Shown piece by piece: positions 17,662 to 26,084 of a stretch of 64,000 nucleotides of DNA (its first letter is position 1; each line of letters opens with the position of its first letter). The position numbers and the translations under genes were made by a program. Origin of the DNA: CAIKMD01 sp035552195 (GTDB lineage Bacteria > Pseudomonadota > Alphaproteobacteria > ATCC43930 > CGMCC-115725); contig DASZLU010000110.1 of the NCBI GenBank assembly GCA_035552195.1, positions 24,564 through 88,563 of the forward strand. Reading direction: 5' to 3'. The notes under the pieces are model-generated. The model was not told the DNA's origin, did no database searches, and worked only from the letters and a program-made list of their open reading frames with translations.

Positions 17662-18828
17662 ATGGCCGAGGTGACGCGCGACGAGGTGCTTGCCGCGCTC
17701 AGCAAGATCATCGACCCCGACAAAGGCCAGGATATCGTCAGCCTCGGCATGGTGTCGGGCGTCCAGCTGCGCGATGGCCACATCACGTTCGCCATCGAAG
17801 TGGAGCGCGCGCGTGCGCCGAAGCTGGAAGCGCTGCGCAAGGATGCCGAGAAAGCCGTCGACGCGATTCCCGGCGTGCTCTCCGTCACCGCGGTGCTGAC
17901 GGCCGAGAAGCCGGCACAGCGTCCGACCGCGCCTTACGCGAAGCCGCAGCAGCGCGCCGGCATGGCGCCGCCCGCAGGTCATGGGCATGGTCACGCCCAC
18001 GGCCCGGAAGGCGCGGCGGCGCAGAAACCCGCGGTCGAGGGCGTCAAGCACATCGTCGCGGTCGCCTCGGGCAAAGGCGGCGTCGGCAAATCGACCACCG
18101 CCGTCAACCTCGCGCTCGCTTTAAAGACGCTCGGCCTCAAGGTTGGCGTGCTCGACGCCGATATCTATGGCCCGTCGATGCCGCGCATGCTCGGCATCAG
18201 CGGCAAGCCGCGCTCCAACGACGGCAAGACGCTCGAGCCGATGGAAAATCACGGGCTCAAATGCATGTCGATGGGCTTCCTCGTCGCCGAGGACACACCG
18301 ACGATCTGGCGCGGGCCGATGGTGATGAGCGCGCTGCAGCAGATGCTGCGGCAGGTGAACTGGGGCGAGCTCGACGTGATGGTCGTCGACATGCCGCCCG
18401 GCACCGGCGACGCGCAGCTCACCATGGCGCAGCAAGTGCCGCTCGCCGGCGCGGTGATCGTGTCGACCCCGCAGGACATCGCGCTGCAAGACGCGCGCAA
18501 GGGCCTTAACATGTTCCGCCGCGTCGATGTGCCGGTCTTGGGCTTCATCGAGAATATGAGCTACTTCCTCTGTCCGCATTGCAACGAGCGCACCGACATC
18601 TTCAGCCATGGCGGCGCGAAGGCCGAGGCGGAAAAGCTCGGCGTCGAATTCCTCGGCGAGCTGCCGCTCGACATCGCGATCCGCGAGACCTCGGATGGCG
18701 GCAACCCGATCGTCGTCGCGCAGCCCGACAGCCAATACGCCGCGACCTACCGCGCGATCGCTGCGCGGCTCTGGCAGATTCTCGGCGGCCGACAACAGCG
18801 GCAGGCGCCGACGATCGTGGTGGAGTAG
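17662..18828 (+). CDS. apbC: Fe-S cluster carrier ATPase, Mrp/NBP35 family
   Basis: 388 aa from the ATG at 17662 (MAEVTRDEVLAALSKIIDPD). N-terminal MIP18/DUF59-like domain (1-85), a His/Gly/Pro-rich linker (about 110-125, GHGHGHAHG), then the P-loop NTPase with deviant Walker A ASGKGGVGKSTTAVNLALAL, VLDADIYGPSMPRMLG, DMPPGTGDAQL, and the cluster-binding CPHC motif in ENMSYFLCPHCNER. Family role: assembling and delivering 4Fe-4S clusters to apo-proteins in the cytosol. Alone in its transcription unit; REP-type repeats follow. Confidence 0.95.
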   Translation: MAEVTRDEVLAALSKIIDPDKGQDIVSLGMVSGVQLRDGHITFAIEVERARAPKLEALRKDAEKAVDAIPGVLSVTAVLTAEKPAQRPTAPYAKPQQRAGMAPPAGHGHGHAHGPEGAAAQKPAVEGVKHIVAVASGKGGVGKSTTAVNLALALKTLGLKVGVLDADIYGPSMPRMLGISGKPRSNDGKTLEPMENHGLKCMSMGFLVAEDTPTIWRGPMVMSALQQMLRQVNWGELDVMVVDMPPGTGDAQLTMAQQVPLAGAVIVSTPQDIALQDARKGLNMFRRVDVPVLGFIENMSYFLCPHCNERTDIFSHGGAKAEAEKLGVEFLGELPLDIAIRETSDGGNPIVVAQPDSQYAATYRAIAARLWQILGGRQQRQAPTIVVE

Positions 18829-18854
18829 CAGTCAGCTTCGCGACTTAAAAATGT

Positions 18855-18935
18855 TCGTCTTCCCCGCGAAAGCGGGGACCCAGGGCAACAACACGGCGCC
18901 GATTATGGATTCCCGCTTTCGCGGGAATGACGACA
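18855..18935. repeat. REP-type repeat pair 1
   Basis: Two palindromes in opposite orientation: CCCCGC-GAAA-GCGGGG at 18862-18877 and TTCCCGC-TTTC-GCGGGAA at 18910-18927, separated by about 32 bases. Head and tail flanks read TTCGTCTTCCCCGCG and CGGGAATGACGAC, a mirror-symmetric unit. Related units recur at 19005-19085 and 50935-51005. Such repeats are typical of RAYT-mobilised REP/BIME elements; no RAYT transposase gene was seen here. Confidence 0.75.
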
Positions 18936-19004
18936 GAACTTTTCGATGGAATGGCGCGTCAGCGATCAGCCGTCACCTTTCAGCTAAGCGGCACCAAAAA
19001 TTCA

Positions 19005-19085
19005 CCGCCTCCCCGGCGAAAGCCGGGGTCCATTCATCCATCTCGCGATCGAGGAATGGGCCCCGGCTTTCGCCGGGGAGGCAGG
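19005..19085. repeat. REP-type repeat pair 2
   Basis: CCCCGGC-GAAA-GCCGGGG (19011-19028) and CCCCGGCTTTCGCCGGGG (19061-19078) in inverted order, 32 bases apart, flanked by GCCTCC / GGAGGC. Same architecture as pair 1 but with the CCGGC variant stem. It lies directly behind the LivK-like gene and may end transcripts from both sides. The remaining bases of 18829-19121 hold no gene. Confidence 0.75.
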
Positions 19086-19121
19086 AATTTTTCAGCGAAG
19101 CTGATCGCTAATCGCTGCTAG

Positions 19122-20309
19122 CTACTCAATCGGCGTGCCCGTCAGGTTGCTGACCAGGTGCCATTCCTTCTTGCTCGGGTCCCAGCGCACGACGATCGCG
19201 TTGTCGATGTTGAGCCCGCGTTGCGGTGTCTTCTTGAAATCGTAGACACCTTCAGCGCCGATATGGCCCTGCCAGCTGATCAGGAAGTCGTGTAGCTGCT
19301 TGGCATTGGCGCCGTCCGGCAGCTTGTTGAGCGCATCGGCGACGACACGCACCGGCTCCCAGCCGAGATCGTTGCCGGTATCGGGATAGACGCCGACCGT
19401 CTTCATCGTCGCGAAGAACAGCTTTTGCTGGTCGCTCACCTCTTTCGGCACGGTGAGGCGTGGATCGCCGTTCGCCGCCCATTCGCCGACGCCGAAAAAG
19501 ACCTTGCTCGGCAGGAAGGCGTTGTAGTCGGTCATCTGCTGCACGGTCATATTGCTGCCCGAGGCCGCCGTCGGCAGATCGATGCCTGCCTGTTTCAGCC
19601 CGCGGAACACGGTACCGCCGGCCGCCGTCGTCGCCCAGGAGATGATCGCATCGGGATTGCCGGCGCGGATTTTCTCGATCTGCGCCGAGACGCTGACATC
19701 GCCGGGCGCGAAATGCTCGTCGGCGACTAGCGTAACGTCTTTAAACCCAGGCTCCTTCACCAGATCGGTGACGCTCTTCTCGGCGTCCTGGCCCGAGGCG
19801 TCGGTCGTGGTGATGAGCGCGATGCGCTTCCAGCCCTTGCCCTTGAAGTAATTCATGATGGCGCGCTGCTGATCGTGGCTGTCGATCTGCGAGGTGAATT
19901 CGTAGCCGCCCGGCTCGGTGCGGACCGACGGCGAAAAACACCACAAGACGGGCCCGGCATCTTTGACGAGCGGCGCCTGCGCGTTACAGAGCTGCGACAC
20001 GGTCGAGCCCAGGATCACCGGCGGATGCAGGGCGATCACATCGTTCATCAGCTGCACCGCGACCTGCGGGCTCGATTGATCGTCGTGATAGACCGGCTTG
20101 AGCTGTTTGCCGTGGACGCCGCTATCCTTGTTGATGACGCCGGCCGCGAGATCGAGCGCCTGCTGCTCGGCCTTACCGAGGAACGCACCGCCGCCGGTCA
20201 GCGGGATGATGACATGCACATCATAGGTGCCGTCAGCGGCGAGCGCCGGCGCAGCCACGAACGCGGTGGTGAGAGCGAGCGCAGCGATGCGCAACGACGT
20301 ACGAGCCAT
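19122..20309 (-). CDS. ABC transporter substrate-binding protein, LivJ/LivK-like
   Basis: 395 aa periplasmic binding protein. Start at 20309 gives a clean signal peptide (MARTSLRIAALALTTAFVAA, cleavage after APALAA). The type I periplasmic-binding fold of branched-chain amino acid/amide receptors is evident: VHVIIPLTGGGAFLGKAEQQ, NKDSGVHGKQLKPVYHDDQS, and a second lobe with IALITTTDASGQDAEKSV. No permease or ATPase gene neighbours it, so it is an orphan receptor and its ligand is unknown. Confidence 0.88.
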   Translation of the reverse strand: MARTSLRIAALALTTAFVAAPALAADGTYDVHVIIPLTGGGAFLGKAEQQALDLAAGVINKDSGVHGKQLKPVYHDDQSSPQVAVQLMNDVIALHPPVILGSTVSQLCNAQAPLVKDAGPVLWCFSPSVRTEPGGYEFTSQIDSHDQQRAIMNYFKGKGWKRIALITTTDASGQDAEKSVTDLVKEPGFKDVTLVADEHFAPGDVSVSAQIEKIRAGNPDAIISWATTAAGGTVFRGLKQAGIDLPTAASGSNMTVQQMTDYNAFLPSKVFFGVGEWAANGDPRLTVPKEVSDQQKLFFATMKTVGVYPDTGNDLGWEPVRVVADALNKLPDGANAKQLHDFLISWQGHIGAEGVYDFKKTPQRGLNIDNAIVVRWDPSKKEWHLVSNLTGTPIE

Positions 20310-20379
20310 TATCGAATCCCCTCCCTGTCGCGATCGATTTTCCACGCTGATCGCGTCGCCGCACTATAGCAAGCAACAT

Positions 20380-21552
20380 TTAGGTGAGAAGCACTTCGAT
20401 CTCTCGCGCCGCGTTCGCCGCGCCGTCGATTCCGGCAAGCATTGCCGCGCGCTTTTTGGCATTCTCGCGATAAGACGGCGTCGCGAGGATTTTGTGCACT
20501 GCGTCGCGCAGCGCCTCGACCGATTCCTCGCGCGACAGGGTCACTGTATTGACGGCGCTGCCGAAAGGGACATCGCCCGGCATGGCGATGCCGCAGCCCC
20601 ATTCCTCCATCAGATTGGCGATCACCGCCTGATCATGCGCGAGGCCCGGCATCACGATCATCGGCACGCCATGTCGCAGCGAGCGCATCGCCGTGCCATG
20701 CCCGCCATGGGTGATGACCAGCGCGGCGCGCGCGATGATCGGATCATGCGCGGCATAGTTGACGACGAAAGCATTGCACGGCGCTTTCAGCTCGGCCGGA
20801 TCGACGATGCCGCCGGTAGTCGCGACGAGATACAGCGGCAGATCGGCGATCGCATCGAGACCGCGTTGCAGCTTGTCGAGCGAACGCTGCTCGAAGCCGG
20901 TCGAGAAGCTCATCAGCGCGAGCGGCGCGGTGTCGTTGCCCCAGGGTAGCGCCGTCGGCACGGCGACCTTCTCGTCCTCGAGCACCGGACCGACATGGCG
21001 CAAACCGTCCCAGCCGGTGGGCGCGGCGGCGTCGAATTCGGCGAGCGTCGTCACGAGAACGCGGTCGCAGCCATGCCAGAGCGCATCGAGATCGGGCAGC
21101 GGACCGAAGCCCGATTGCTGGCGCATGCCGATGAGCGCATTGATGGTCCCGCGCCAGCGCTCGATCATCCGGAACACAAAGGTATGCGAGACCGCGGCCG
21201 TCGGCTTGCCGAAATCTCTGGCCTGGGCCAGCGCTGCCGGGAACATGCCGTCGAAAATAAGCATGTCCGGCGCTTCGGCTTTGACCACATCGCGGACCTG
21301 CTGCGCGACCGCCGGCGAGGTGAGATAGCAGGCGGCGCGCTGCATCGGGCTGTTCGCGGGATAGCGATCCACTTGCGCGTAAGCCTGCGTCAGCTCGACG
21401 GCGCGGAACCCCGCCGCTTGGACGCGCGGCACCATCTCGGGCCGGCCGGCAAAGACGACGCTGTGGCCGTGCTCGGTCAGCACTCGCGCGATGCCGAGGC
21501 TCGGCGGAAGATTGCCGCCACCCGACCAATTGAGCCACAAGAACTTTGCCAT
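20380..21552 (-). CDS. UDP-glycosyltransferase-like (GT1/GT-B) protein
   Basis: 390 aa. GT-B fold: N-terminal acceptor domain from KFLWLNWSGGGNLPPSLGIA, C-terminal donor domain with the signature FVVNYAAHDPIIARAALVITHGGHGTAMRSLRHGVPMIVMPGLAHDQ; the HGGHGT block corresponds to the nucleotide-sugar motif of macrolide/UGT-type enzymes. It starts immediately after the stop of a TetR regulator (TAAATG), so regulator and enzyme form one unit; detoxification by glycosylation of a small hydrophobic compound is a reasonable guess, not shown. Confidence 0.85.
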   Translation of the reverse strand: MAKFLWLNWSGGGNLPPSLGIARVLTEHGHSVVFAGRPEMVPRVQAAGFRAVELTQAYAQVDRYPANSPMQRAACYLTSPAVAQQVRDVVKAEAPDMLIFDGMFPAALAQARDFGKPTAAVSHTFVFRMIERWRGTINALIGMRQQSGFGPLPDLDALWHGCDRVLVTTLAEFDAAAPTGWDGLRHVGPVLEDEKVAVPTALPWGNDTAPLALMSFSTGFEQRSLDKLQRGLDAIADLPLYLVATTGGIVDPAELKAPCNAFVVNYAAHDPIIARAALVITHGGHGTAMRSLRHGVPMIVMPGLAHDQAVIANLMEEWGCGIAMPGDVPFGSAVNTVTLSREESVEALRDAVHKILATPSYRENAKKRAAMLAGIDGAANAAREIEVLLT

Positions 21553-22182
21553 TTATGCCTCCCTGACGATGCCGGCAATGATGTGACGAACGACCGCCTC
21601 CGCCGCCGGACGGTCGAGTGATTGATCGCGCCGCAAAAGCTTCCAGACATAGACGTCCGTCGCGACCATCAGCGCGTCGAAGATGCGCTCGCGCGCCGCG
21701 CCTTCGTGACGCGCGAGAACCGGCGCGAAACTCGTCTTGACCCAATCGCCATGCTTGCGCCGGCCGATATCCATGTCGGCCTTGAGGCCCGGCAGGCGCG
21801 GCTCGTCGCAGAGTTGCTGAATGACGAGATCGCCGATCGCATCGTAGAGATCGAAGATTACCGACACGGCGGCCGCGATATCGCCGGGCGCCGGCTGCTT
21901 GATCGGCTGACCATGCACCGCCAGCGCGTTGAGCGCCGCCATGATGAGCTGATCCTTGGTCTTGAAGGCGCGCAGCACCGTCTGGACCGTGACCTCGGCG
22001 CGGCGGGCAACCTCGTCCAAGGTAAAGCCGTCGAGCGCGCGCTCCTGATAAAGCGCGACCGCCGCCTCGCGAATGCGCTCGCGCGTCGCCTCGGCCTGCG
22101 CGGCGCGATGGCTCATGTCGTAAGCGCGGGTGGCGGGGCTTGAAGCGCGGGAGCGGCCGCGCGAACGGTTCAGCGATTTCAT
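21553..22182 (-). CDS. TetR-family regulator coupled to glycosyltransferase
   Basis: 209 aa. Basic Ser/Arg-rich lead (residues 1-25), then TetR HTH: RERIREAAVALYQERALDGFTLDEVARRAEVTVQTVLRAFKTKDQL. The ligand domain has no recognisable signature. An alternative start at Met23 is possible. The gene directly abuts the glycosyltransferase it precedes. Its promoter carries an imperfect palindrome at 22196-22216, consistent with autorepression. Confidence 0.88.
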   Translation of the reverse strand: MKSLNRSRGRSRASSPATRAYDMSHRAAQAEATRERIREAAVALYQERALDGFTLDEVARRAEVTVQTVLRAFKTKDQLIMAALNALAVHGQPIKQPAPGDIAAAVSVIFDLYDAIGDLVIQQLCDEPRLPGLKADMDIGRRKHGDWVKTSFAPVLARHEGAARERIFDALMVATDVYVWKLLRRDQSLDRPAAEAVVRHIIAGIVREA

Positions 22183-22195
22183 GTGACATAGACTA

Positions 22196-22219
22196 ACATC
22201 AATTTCGAATTGGTGTCAA
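22196..22219 (-). promoter_or_regulatory. Promoter/operator of the TetR-glycosyltransferase unit
   Basis: Minus-strand -35 TTGACA at 22219-22214, with a -10 region about 17 bases further (TTAGTC/TAGTCT). The spacer is filled by a near-perfect palindrome 22196-22216: arms ACATCAATT and AATTGGTGT around TCG, one mismatch. An operator between -35 and -10 upstream of a TetR gene implies autorepression. Confidence 0.6.
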
Positions 22220-22339
22220 TTTAAATAACACGAATTTCGCAGGTCGAGCGATCGGAAAAGCAGTTCGGGGCTTCACTGCGCCGAAGACGGGCTCTTCCTC
22301 GCGGAAACGCCCCTTCTGGAGCAGCACGCGGCGGGTTTC

Positions 22340-23530
22340 GTGGCCCGACCGCAGACCGATCTCGAAAGGATTCTGGATCGGGGTTTCGGCTTCAAAGTCT
22401 CGCTCGATCATGTGATGAGCGGCCTCGACGCGGTCGCTTCGGCGCTGAACGCAGGTGATCTCTGCCGCGCGCGTATCGCCGCGGTGCATTTGCGTATTCC
22501 TGATTTGCCGAATGCATTCGCGCGTCTCGACATGCAGCTCGAGGACGTCGCGCTCAAACTCGACCGCATCGGAAAGACAACGGCGGCCGGCGATTGGAAT
22601 CCCGCCGCGGGCAGCGGCTGGGACCCCGATAAACATCCGCGCGCCGGCACCGGGCCGAACCCCGGCTGGTTCGCGCCAACAAGCGGCGGTGATAGCAACA
22701 TCAGCCCAACGCTTGTCTCGGACAAACCTGCGGATGACGGCCGCCTTCACCTGCCTCCGGGCGAGCGGGACGATGAGGTAGCCGACCTCCTTGAGTGGAT
22801 CGCCAATTCAAACCCCGAGGATACGAGTGCAATTCGGGCGGAGATCCAGCGCCTCTATTCTGCTGTCGGAGACAAAATGGGCGCCTCTGCACTCAATCAG
22901 GCACTCAGCGACGTCCTCGAAGATCCGAGTAGAGAGACGCGGCAATGGGTTCTAGACAATTATGAGATTTACACGCGCACTGATCCGGCCGAAGTCGGCC
23001 AGTTCGGCGACAATCTTGTTACCGAGGCCCTGCTTGGCCCCGCATCCAGTTTCCCGAAGGCCGGCGCAGAGGCCGCAACGGAAGCGGAGGAAGCCGCTAC
23101 AGCAGCCGGCACCGCCGCGACAGAAACTGCATCAGTATTATGGCGTTTAGGTTGGGGCGCTAGAGGACAAGCAATCGAAACGGAAATTAAGGCGACATTG
23201 CCAAAAGGCACCGTTTTGGCGGACAACTTTCCGGTGATCGATCATTCAGTAGGTGATCTAATTACCAGCATCAAATCGATCGATCTTAACGCAGCAACCT
23301 ACCAGCAACCTGAAATCCTCGCGCGTAGAATCGATCAATACGTTGACAAGCTTGCCGGGTTCGGAACCAAAACGTGGGCTGGCGTCGAGGTTACCGTGAC
23401 GGAAAATACACAGAGGCAGCTCATCATAGCTGTGCCAAAGGGGAGCATAAGCACCGTGCAGCAAAAGGTCATCGATAACGCAATATTACGTGCAAACAAT
23501 CGCGTAAACGTACGTATCGTACCGTTCTAG
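22340..23530 (+). CDS. Polymorphic toxin with CdiA-CT-like nuclease domain
   Basis: 396 aa from GTG at 22340. Region 1-75 (ILDRGFGFKVSLDHVMSGLD; AVASALNAGDLCRARIAAVH; LRIPDLPNAF) is a conserved-looking N-terminal domain; 85-115 is a Trp/Pro/Gly linker (WNPAAGSGWDPDKHPRAGTG); 225-265 is Ala/Glu-rich. The C-terminal 125 residues (GWGARGQAIETEIKATLPKG, then DNFPVIDHSVGDLITSIKSI) resemble the PD-(D/E)XK-like tRNase/endonuclease toxin domain of some CdiA proteins; candidate catalytic residues E280, D301 and K312. No CdiA haemagglutinin repeats, signal peptide or secretion gene is present. The next gene is a probable immunity protein, 9 bases on. Base composition is less GC-rich than neighbours from about 23050, suggesting transfer of the toxin end. 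Confidence 0.75.
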   Translation: MARPQTDLERILDRGFGFKVSLDHVMSGLDAVASALNAGDLCRARIAAVHLRIPDLPNAFARLDMQLEDVALKLDRIGKTTAAGDWNPAAGSGWDPDKHPRAGTGPNPGWFAPTSGGDSNISPTLVSDKPADDGRLHLPPGERDDEVADLLEWIANSNPEDTSAIRAEIQRLYSAVGDKMGASALNQALSDVLEDPSRETRQWVLDNYEIYTRTDPAEVGQFGDNLVTEALLGPASSFPKAGAEAATEAEEAATAAGTAATETASVLWRLGWGARGQAIETEIKATLPKGTVLADNFPVIDHSVGDLITSIKSIDLNAATYQQPEILARRIDQYVDKLAGFGTKTWAGVEVTVTENTQRQLIIAVPKGSISTVQQKVIDNAILRANNRVNVRIVPF

Positions 23531-23539
23531 GAAAAGAAC

Positions 23540-23974
23540 ATGCGTTGGCATTGCTACTTACGAAGGGGAGCGGTCTTCCTTCCAACAACAGGGAAGGTCG
23601 ACAAGAACGTCTACTTTCTGGTCGAGCCTGTTGCCGTTATTCCCGTATCGAACACAGGCGCGTTGCGAACAGCGTTGCGGGAGACGATCGCGCGCGGAAA
23701 TCCGGTCGTCGAATACGACCGCGAGGCGCCCCCTGTCCTTTGCAAATACGCCGGCGTCAAATCCTGGAGCACGTTTGCGCGGAATGCATCGCTCTGGGTA
23801 ATGGATGACACGAACGGCGCTCTTCGTATCGAACCGAACACGCGAGACAGCAGAGGGGCCTTTTCGCCCGACAAGACCGTCATCGAAACATTGCCGGCGG
23901 GTTCGACGATCGATGATCTGACCGACCGCATGATCGCGGTTCTTCAAGAAGCCGCCGCGAACCGAGATTCGTAA
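23540..23974 (+). CDS. Probable immunity protein for the adjacent toxin (CdiI-like)
   Basis: 144 aa, no signal or membrane segment, so cytoplasmic. Sequence features recalled from immunity proteins paired with this toxin class: RGAVFLPTTGKVDKNVYFLV, VEPVAVIPVSNTGALRTALR and LCKYAGVKSWSTFARNASLW. It begins 9 bases after the toxin stop with GGAAAAG as a possible Shine-Dalgarno (weak but correctly placed). Immunity genes are usually immediately downstream of the toxin and bind its C-terminal domain; that role here is an inference from position and motifs. Converges on the DsbA-like gene 6 bases later. Confidence 0.7.
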   Translation: MRWHCYLRRGAVFLPTTGKVDKNVYFLVEPVAVIPVSNTGALRTALRETIARGNPVVEYDREAPPVLCKYAGVKSWSTFARNASLWVMDDTNGALRIEPNTRDSRGAFSPDKTVIETLPAGSTIDDLTDRMIAVLQEAAANRDS

Positions 23975-23980
23975 TCCAGC

Positions 23981-25075
23981 CTACGGCTTGCTCGGCGTGC
24001 AATCGATCCGCGCGCGCTTGTTGAGCGCGTCCGCTTCGGTCAGAAGGCGGTTGCTGATCGTCGCCAGGGACAAGGCGCAGTAATCGGCCTCGTTGGCGCT
24101 GCCGCGGCGCGCGAGGGAGGCGAGCGGCTCGATTTTGATGAGGCTGCGCAGGGCGGTCGCTTGGTCGGTGACGCGACCGCGAAGGATGCCGACCTCGTAA
24201 GACCGCTCGCGAAAGCGGTCCATCGCCGGGCTGGGATCGGGACCTTTCAGCGCCGGACATGCGGCAAGAAAGCCGCGATAGGCGTTGTCGAGCTGGATAT
24301 TCGCGAGCGCCAGCGCGACGAGCTGATCGTCGGCCGCTTTGATGTGCCGCGCCGTTGCCGCGTCGTGCGCAGCGAGCAGATCGCAAGACAGCAGGAGTTG
24401 GAAGGGATTGCGCGGCGACTGCGCCTGCGACTGCACCTGGGTTGGTGGCGCTTGCGTTGCGGCCGCCGGCAGCAGCTTCGCGATCGCATCCGCGGGCAGC
24501 TCCGTCTCGTAGCGGGTGCCGTTGACGAAGAAGACCGGCACGGCGCCGAATTTCAGCGGCGCCTCGATCGCGATCTGGCGCTCGATCGCCGCGTCCAATT
24601 GCGGATCCTTGAGGCAGGCTTGGGCGGCCGCTTGCGTCAGCAATTTGGCGCCGGTGGCGAGCGCGATCAGCTTTTTCGGCGTGTCCTCATCGCCCCAATC
24701 GCTGAGCCGCGCTTCGAAGAGATCGATCGCCTCGGCGCGCCGCGGCCCCGCGCAGCGCGCGAGCTTGGCCGCGTTGATCGAGGGCGTGTTGATGGGAATG
24801 TCGCGCATGACGAAGCGCAGCTTGCCGGTGTCGATGTATTTCGCTTTGAGCTCGGGCAGGACCTTCTGCTCGAAGGTCGCGCAATGCCCGCAATTGAGCG
24901 AGGCATAGTCAATGAGGGTCACCGGCGCGTCGTCGCGACCCATCCAGATATCGGGCAGGACCTGCGGCGCATTGAGCGCGGCGACGGTCGCCTTGTCGGG
25001 CGCCTGCGCGCCGGCCGGCACGGCTAACAACAGGCCGGCGATAACACCGGCCAGCGCAGCAACCAAACCACGCAT
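23981..25075 (-). CDS. DsbA-like thioredoxin-fold protein with extra C-terminal domain
   Basis: 364 aa. Start ATG at 25075 gives a signal peptide (LVAALAGVIAGLLLAVPAGA, cleavage after GAQA). Residues 35-205 form a DsbA/Com1-like fold: WMGRDDAPVTLIDYASLNCG, active site CGHC, and cis-Pro loop FGAVPVFFVNG. After a Pro/Gln-rich linker (210-225) comes a roughly 140-residue helical domain of unknown function with Cys residues. Periplasmic thiol oxidoreductase or chaperone is likely. Followed upstream by thyX at a 21-base spacing on the same strand. Confidence 0.82.
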   Translation of the reverse strand: MRGLVAALAGVIAGLLLAVPAGAQAPDKATVAALNAPQVLPDIWMGRDDAPVTLIDYASLNCGHCATFEQKVLPELKAKYIDTGKLRFVMRDIPINTPSINAAKLARCAGPRRAEAIDLFEARLSDWGDEDTPKKLIALATGAKLLTQAAAQACLKDPQLDAAIERQIAIEAPLKFGAVPVFFVNGTRYETELPADAIAKLLPAAATQAPPTQVQSQAQSPRNPFQLLLSCDLLAAHDAATARHIKAADDQLVALALANIQLDNAYRGFLAACPALKGPDPSPAMDRFRERSYEVGILRGRVTDQATALRSLIKIEPLASLARRGSANEADYCALSLATISNRLLTEADALNKRARIDCTPSKP

Positions 25076-25096
25076 CGCCACCCCCGAGACTTACAC

Positions 25097-26032
25097 CTAT
25101 CCGCGGCCGAGCACCTGCATCAGCTCCGACCATTCGCGTTTCGACATGCCGCTCGCGGCCTGATCGACGGCCTCGCCGGCGAGCATCTTCTTCACCACCG
25201 CCAGCGCGTTGGCCGAAAGCAGCGCGCCGCCGATGCGGTATTGGCGGAAGGCTTCGGCGACGAGTGGGACCCAGCGCTCCAGCGTGCCGATCATCGCGTC
25301 GGCATAGACGCGGATCTCGTATTGCGCATGGGCGTCGGCGCGCAGCGACAGGAAGTGCAAGAGATTGTGCAGATCGGTCTTCCAATACCACTGCGTATAA
25401 AAATTGAGCGAGAGGTTCATGCGGGCGAGCTCGCGCGCGAGGCCCGAGCGATTTTCATCGACCGACTTACCGCTCTCGTCCTCGTTCAGCATGTAGGCAT
25501 AGTCGCGATAGGACCGCATCGCGTCTTCGCGCAGCAGATCGAGCACGCGCGCGGCCTCGTCCGGCGGTAATGAATCGCCACGGCCCTGGCGGTTGCTGGT
25601 CGACTGCACGGCGAGATGCTCGGGCGCCGGCAGGTAGAATTCGTTGTCGAGGATCGAATAGCGCGCCGAATACTCGTTCACGTTCGCGGTGCGATGACGG
25701 ATCCATTGCCGCGCGACGAAGATCGGCAGCTTCACGTGATATTTGATCTCGCACATCTCGAACGGCGTCGTGTGGCGATGCCGCATCAGATATTGGATGA
25801 GACCGCGATCCTCGTTCACGCGCTTGGTGCCGCGGCCGTAAGAGACGCGCGCCGCCTGCACCACGGCGGCATCGTCGCCCATGTAATCGATCACGCGGAC
25901 AAAGCCGTGATCGAGCACCTCCAGCGGCGTGAACAGAATTTCCTCGAGCGCCGGAACGGTGGCGCGGCGGGTCTGCGACGAAGCCGTCCGCGCGGCTTCG
26001 ATTTCGGCTTTTTCACTGTCTTTGATCGGCAT
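25097..26032 (-). CDS. thyX: Flavin-dependent thymidylate synthase
   Basis: 311 aa; makes dTMP from dUMP using FAD, NADPH and methylene-THF without producing DHF. The ThyX signature RHRTANVNEYSARY (RHRxxxxNExSxRY) is complete. Other parts: MRHRHTTPFEMCEIKYHVKL and WKTDLHNLLHFLSLRADAHA. Length is on the long side, with an extra 35-residue N-terminal stretch. No ThyA gene is in the window. Shares a minus-strand transcript with the DsbA-like gene. Confidence 0.97.
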   Translation of the reverse strand: MPIKDSEKAEIEAARTASSQTRRATVPALEEILFTPLEVLDHGFVRVIDYMGDDAAVVQAARVSYGRGTKRVNEDRGLIQYLMRHRHTTPFEMCEIKYHVKLPIFVARQWIRHRTANVNEYSARYSILDNEFYLPAPEHLAVQSTSNRQGRGDSLPPDEAARVLDLLREDAMRSYRDYAYMLNEDESGKSVDENRSGLARELARMNLSLNFYTQWYWKTDLHNLLHFLSLRADAHAQYEIRVYADAMIGTLERWVPLVAEAFRQYRIGGALLSANALAVVKKMLAGEAVDQAASGMSKREWSELMQVLGRG

Positions 26033-26084
26033 GCGAGCACTCTACCGGCGCGTGCCCGGCCATCCAAGACCGACTCGGGAAGGA

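Noticed and set aside
22340..23530. Full CdiA or T6SS effector assignment for the toxin
   Set aside because: It lacks TPS domain, FHA repeats, VgrG/PAAR or RHS sequences, and no secretion genes are in the window; only the C-terminal domain is comparable.
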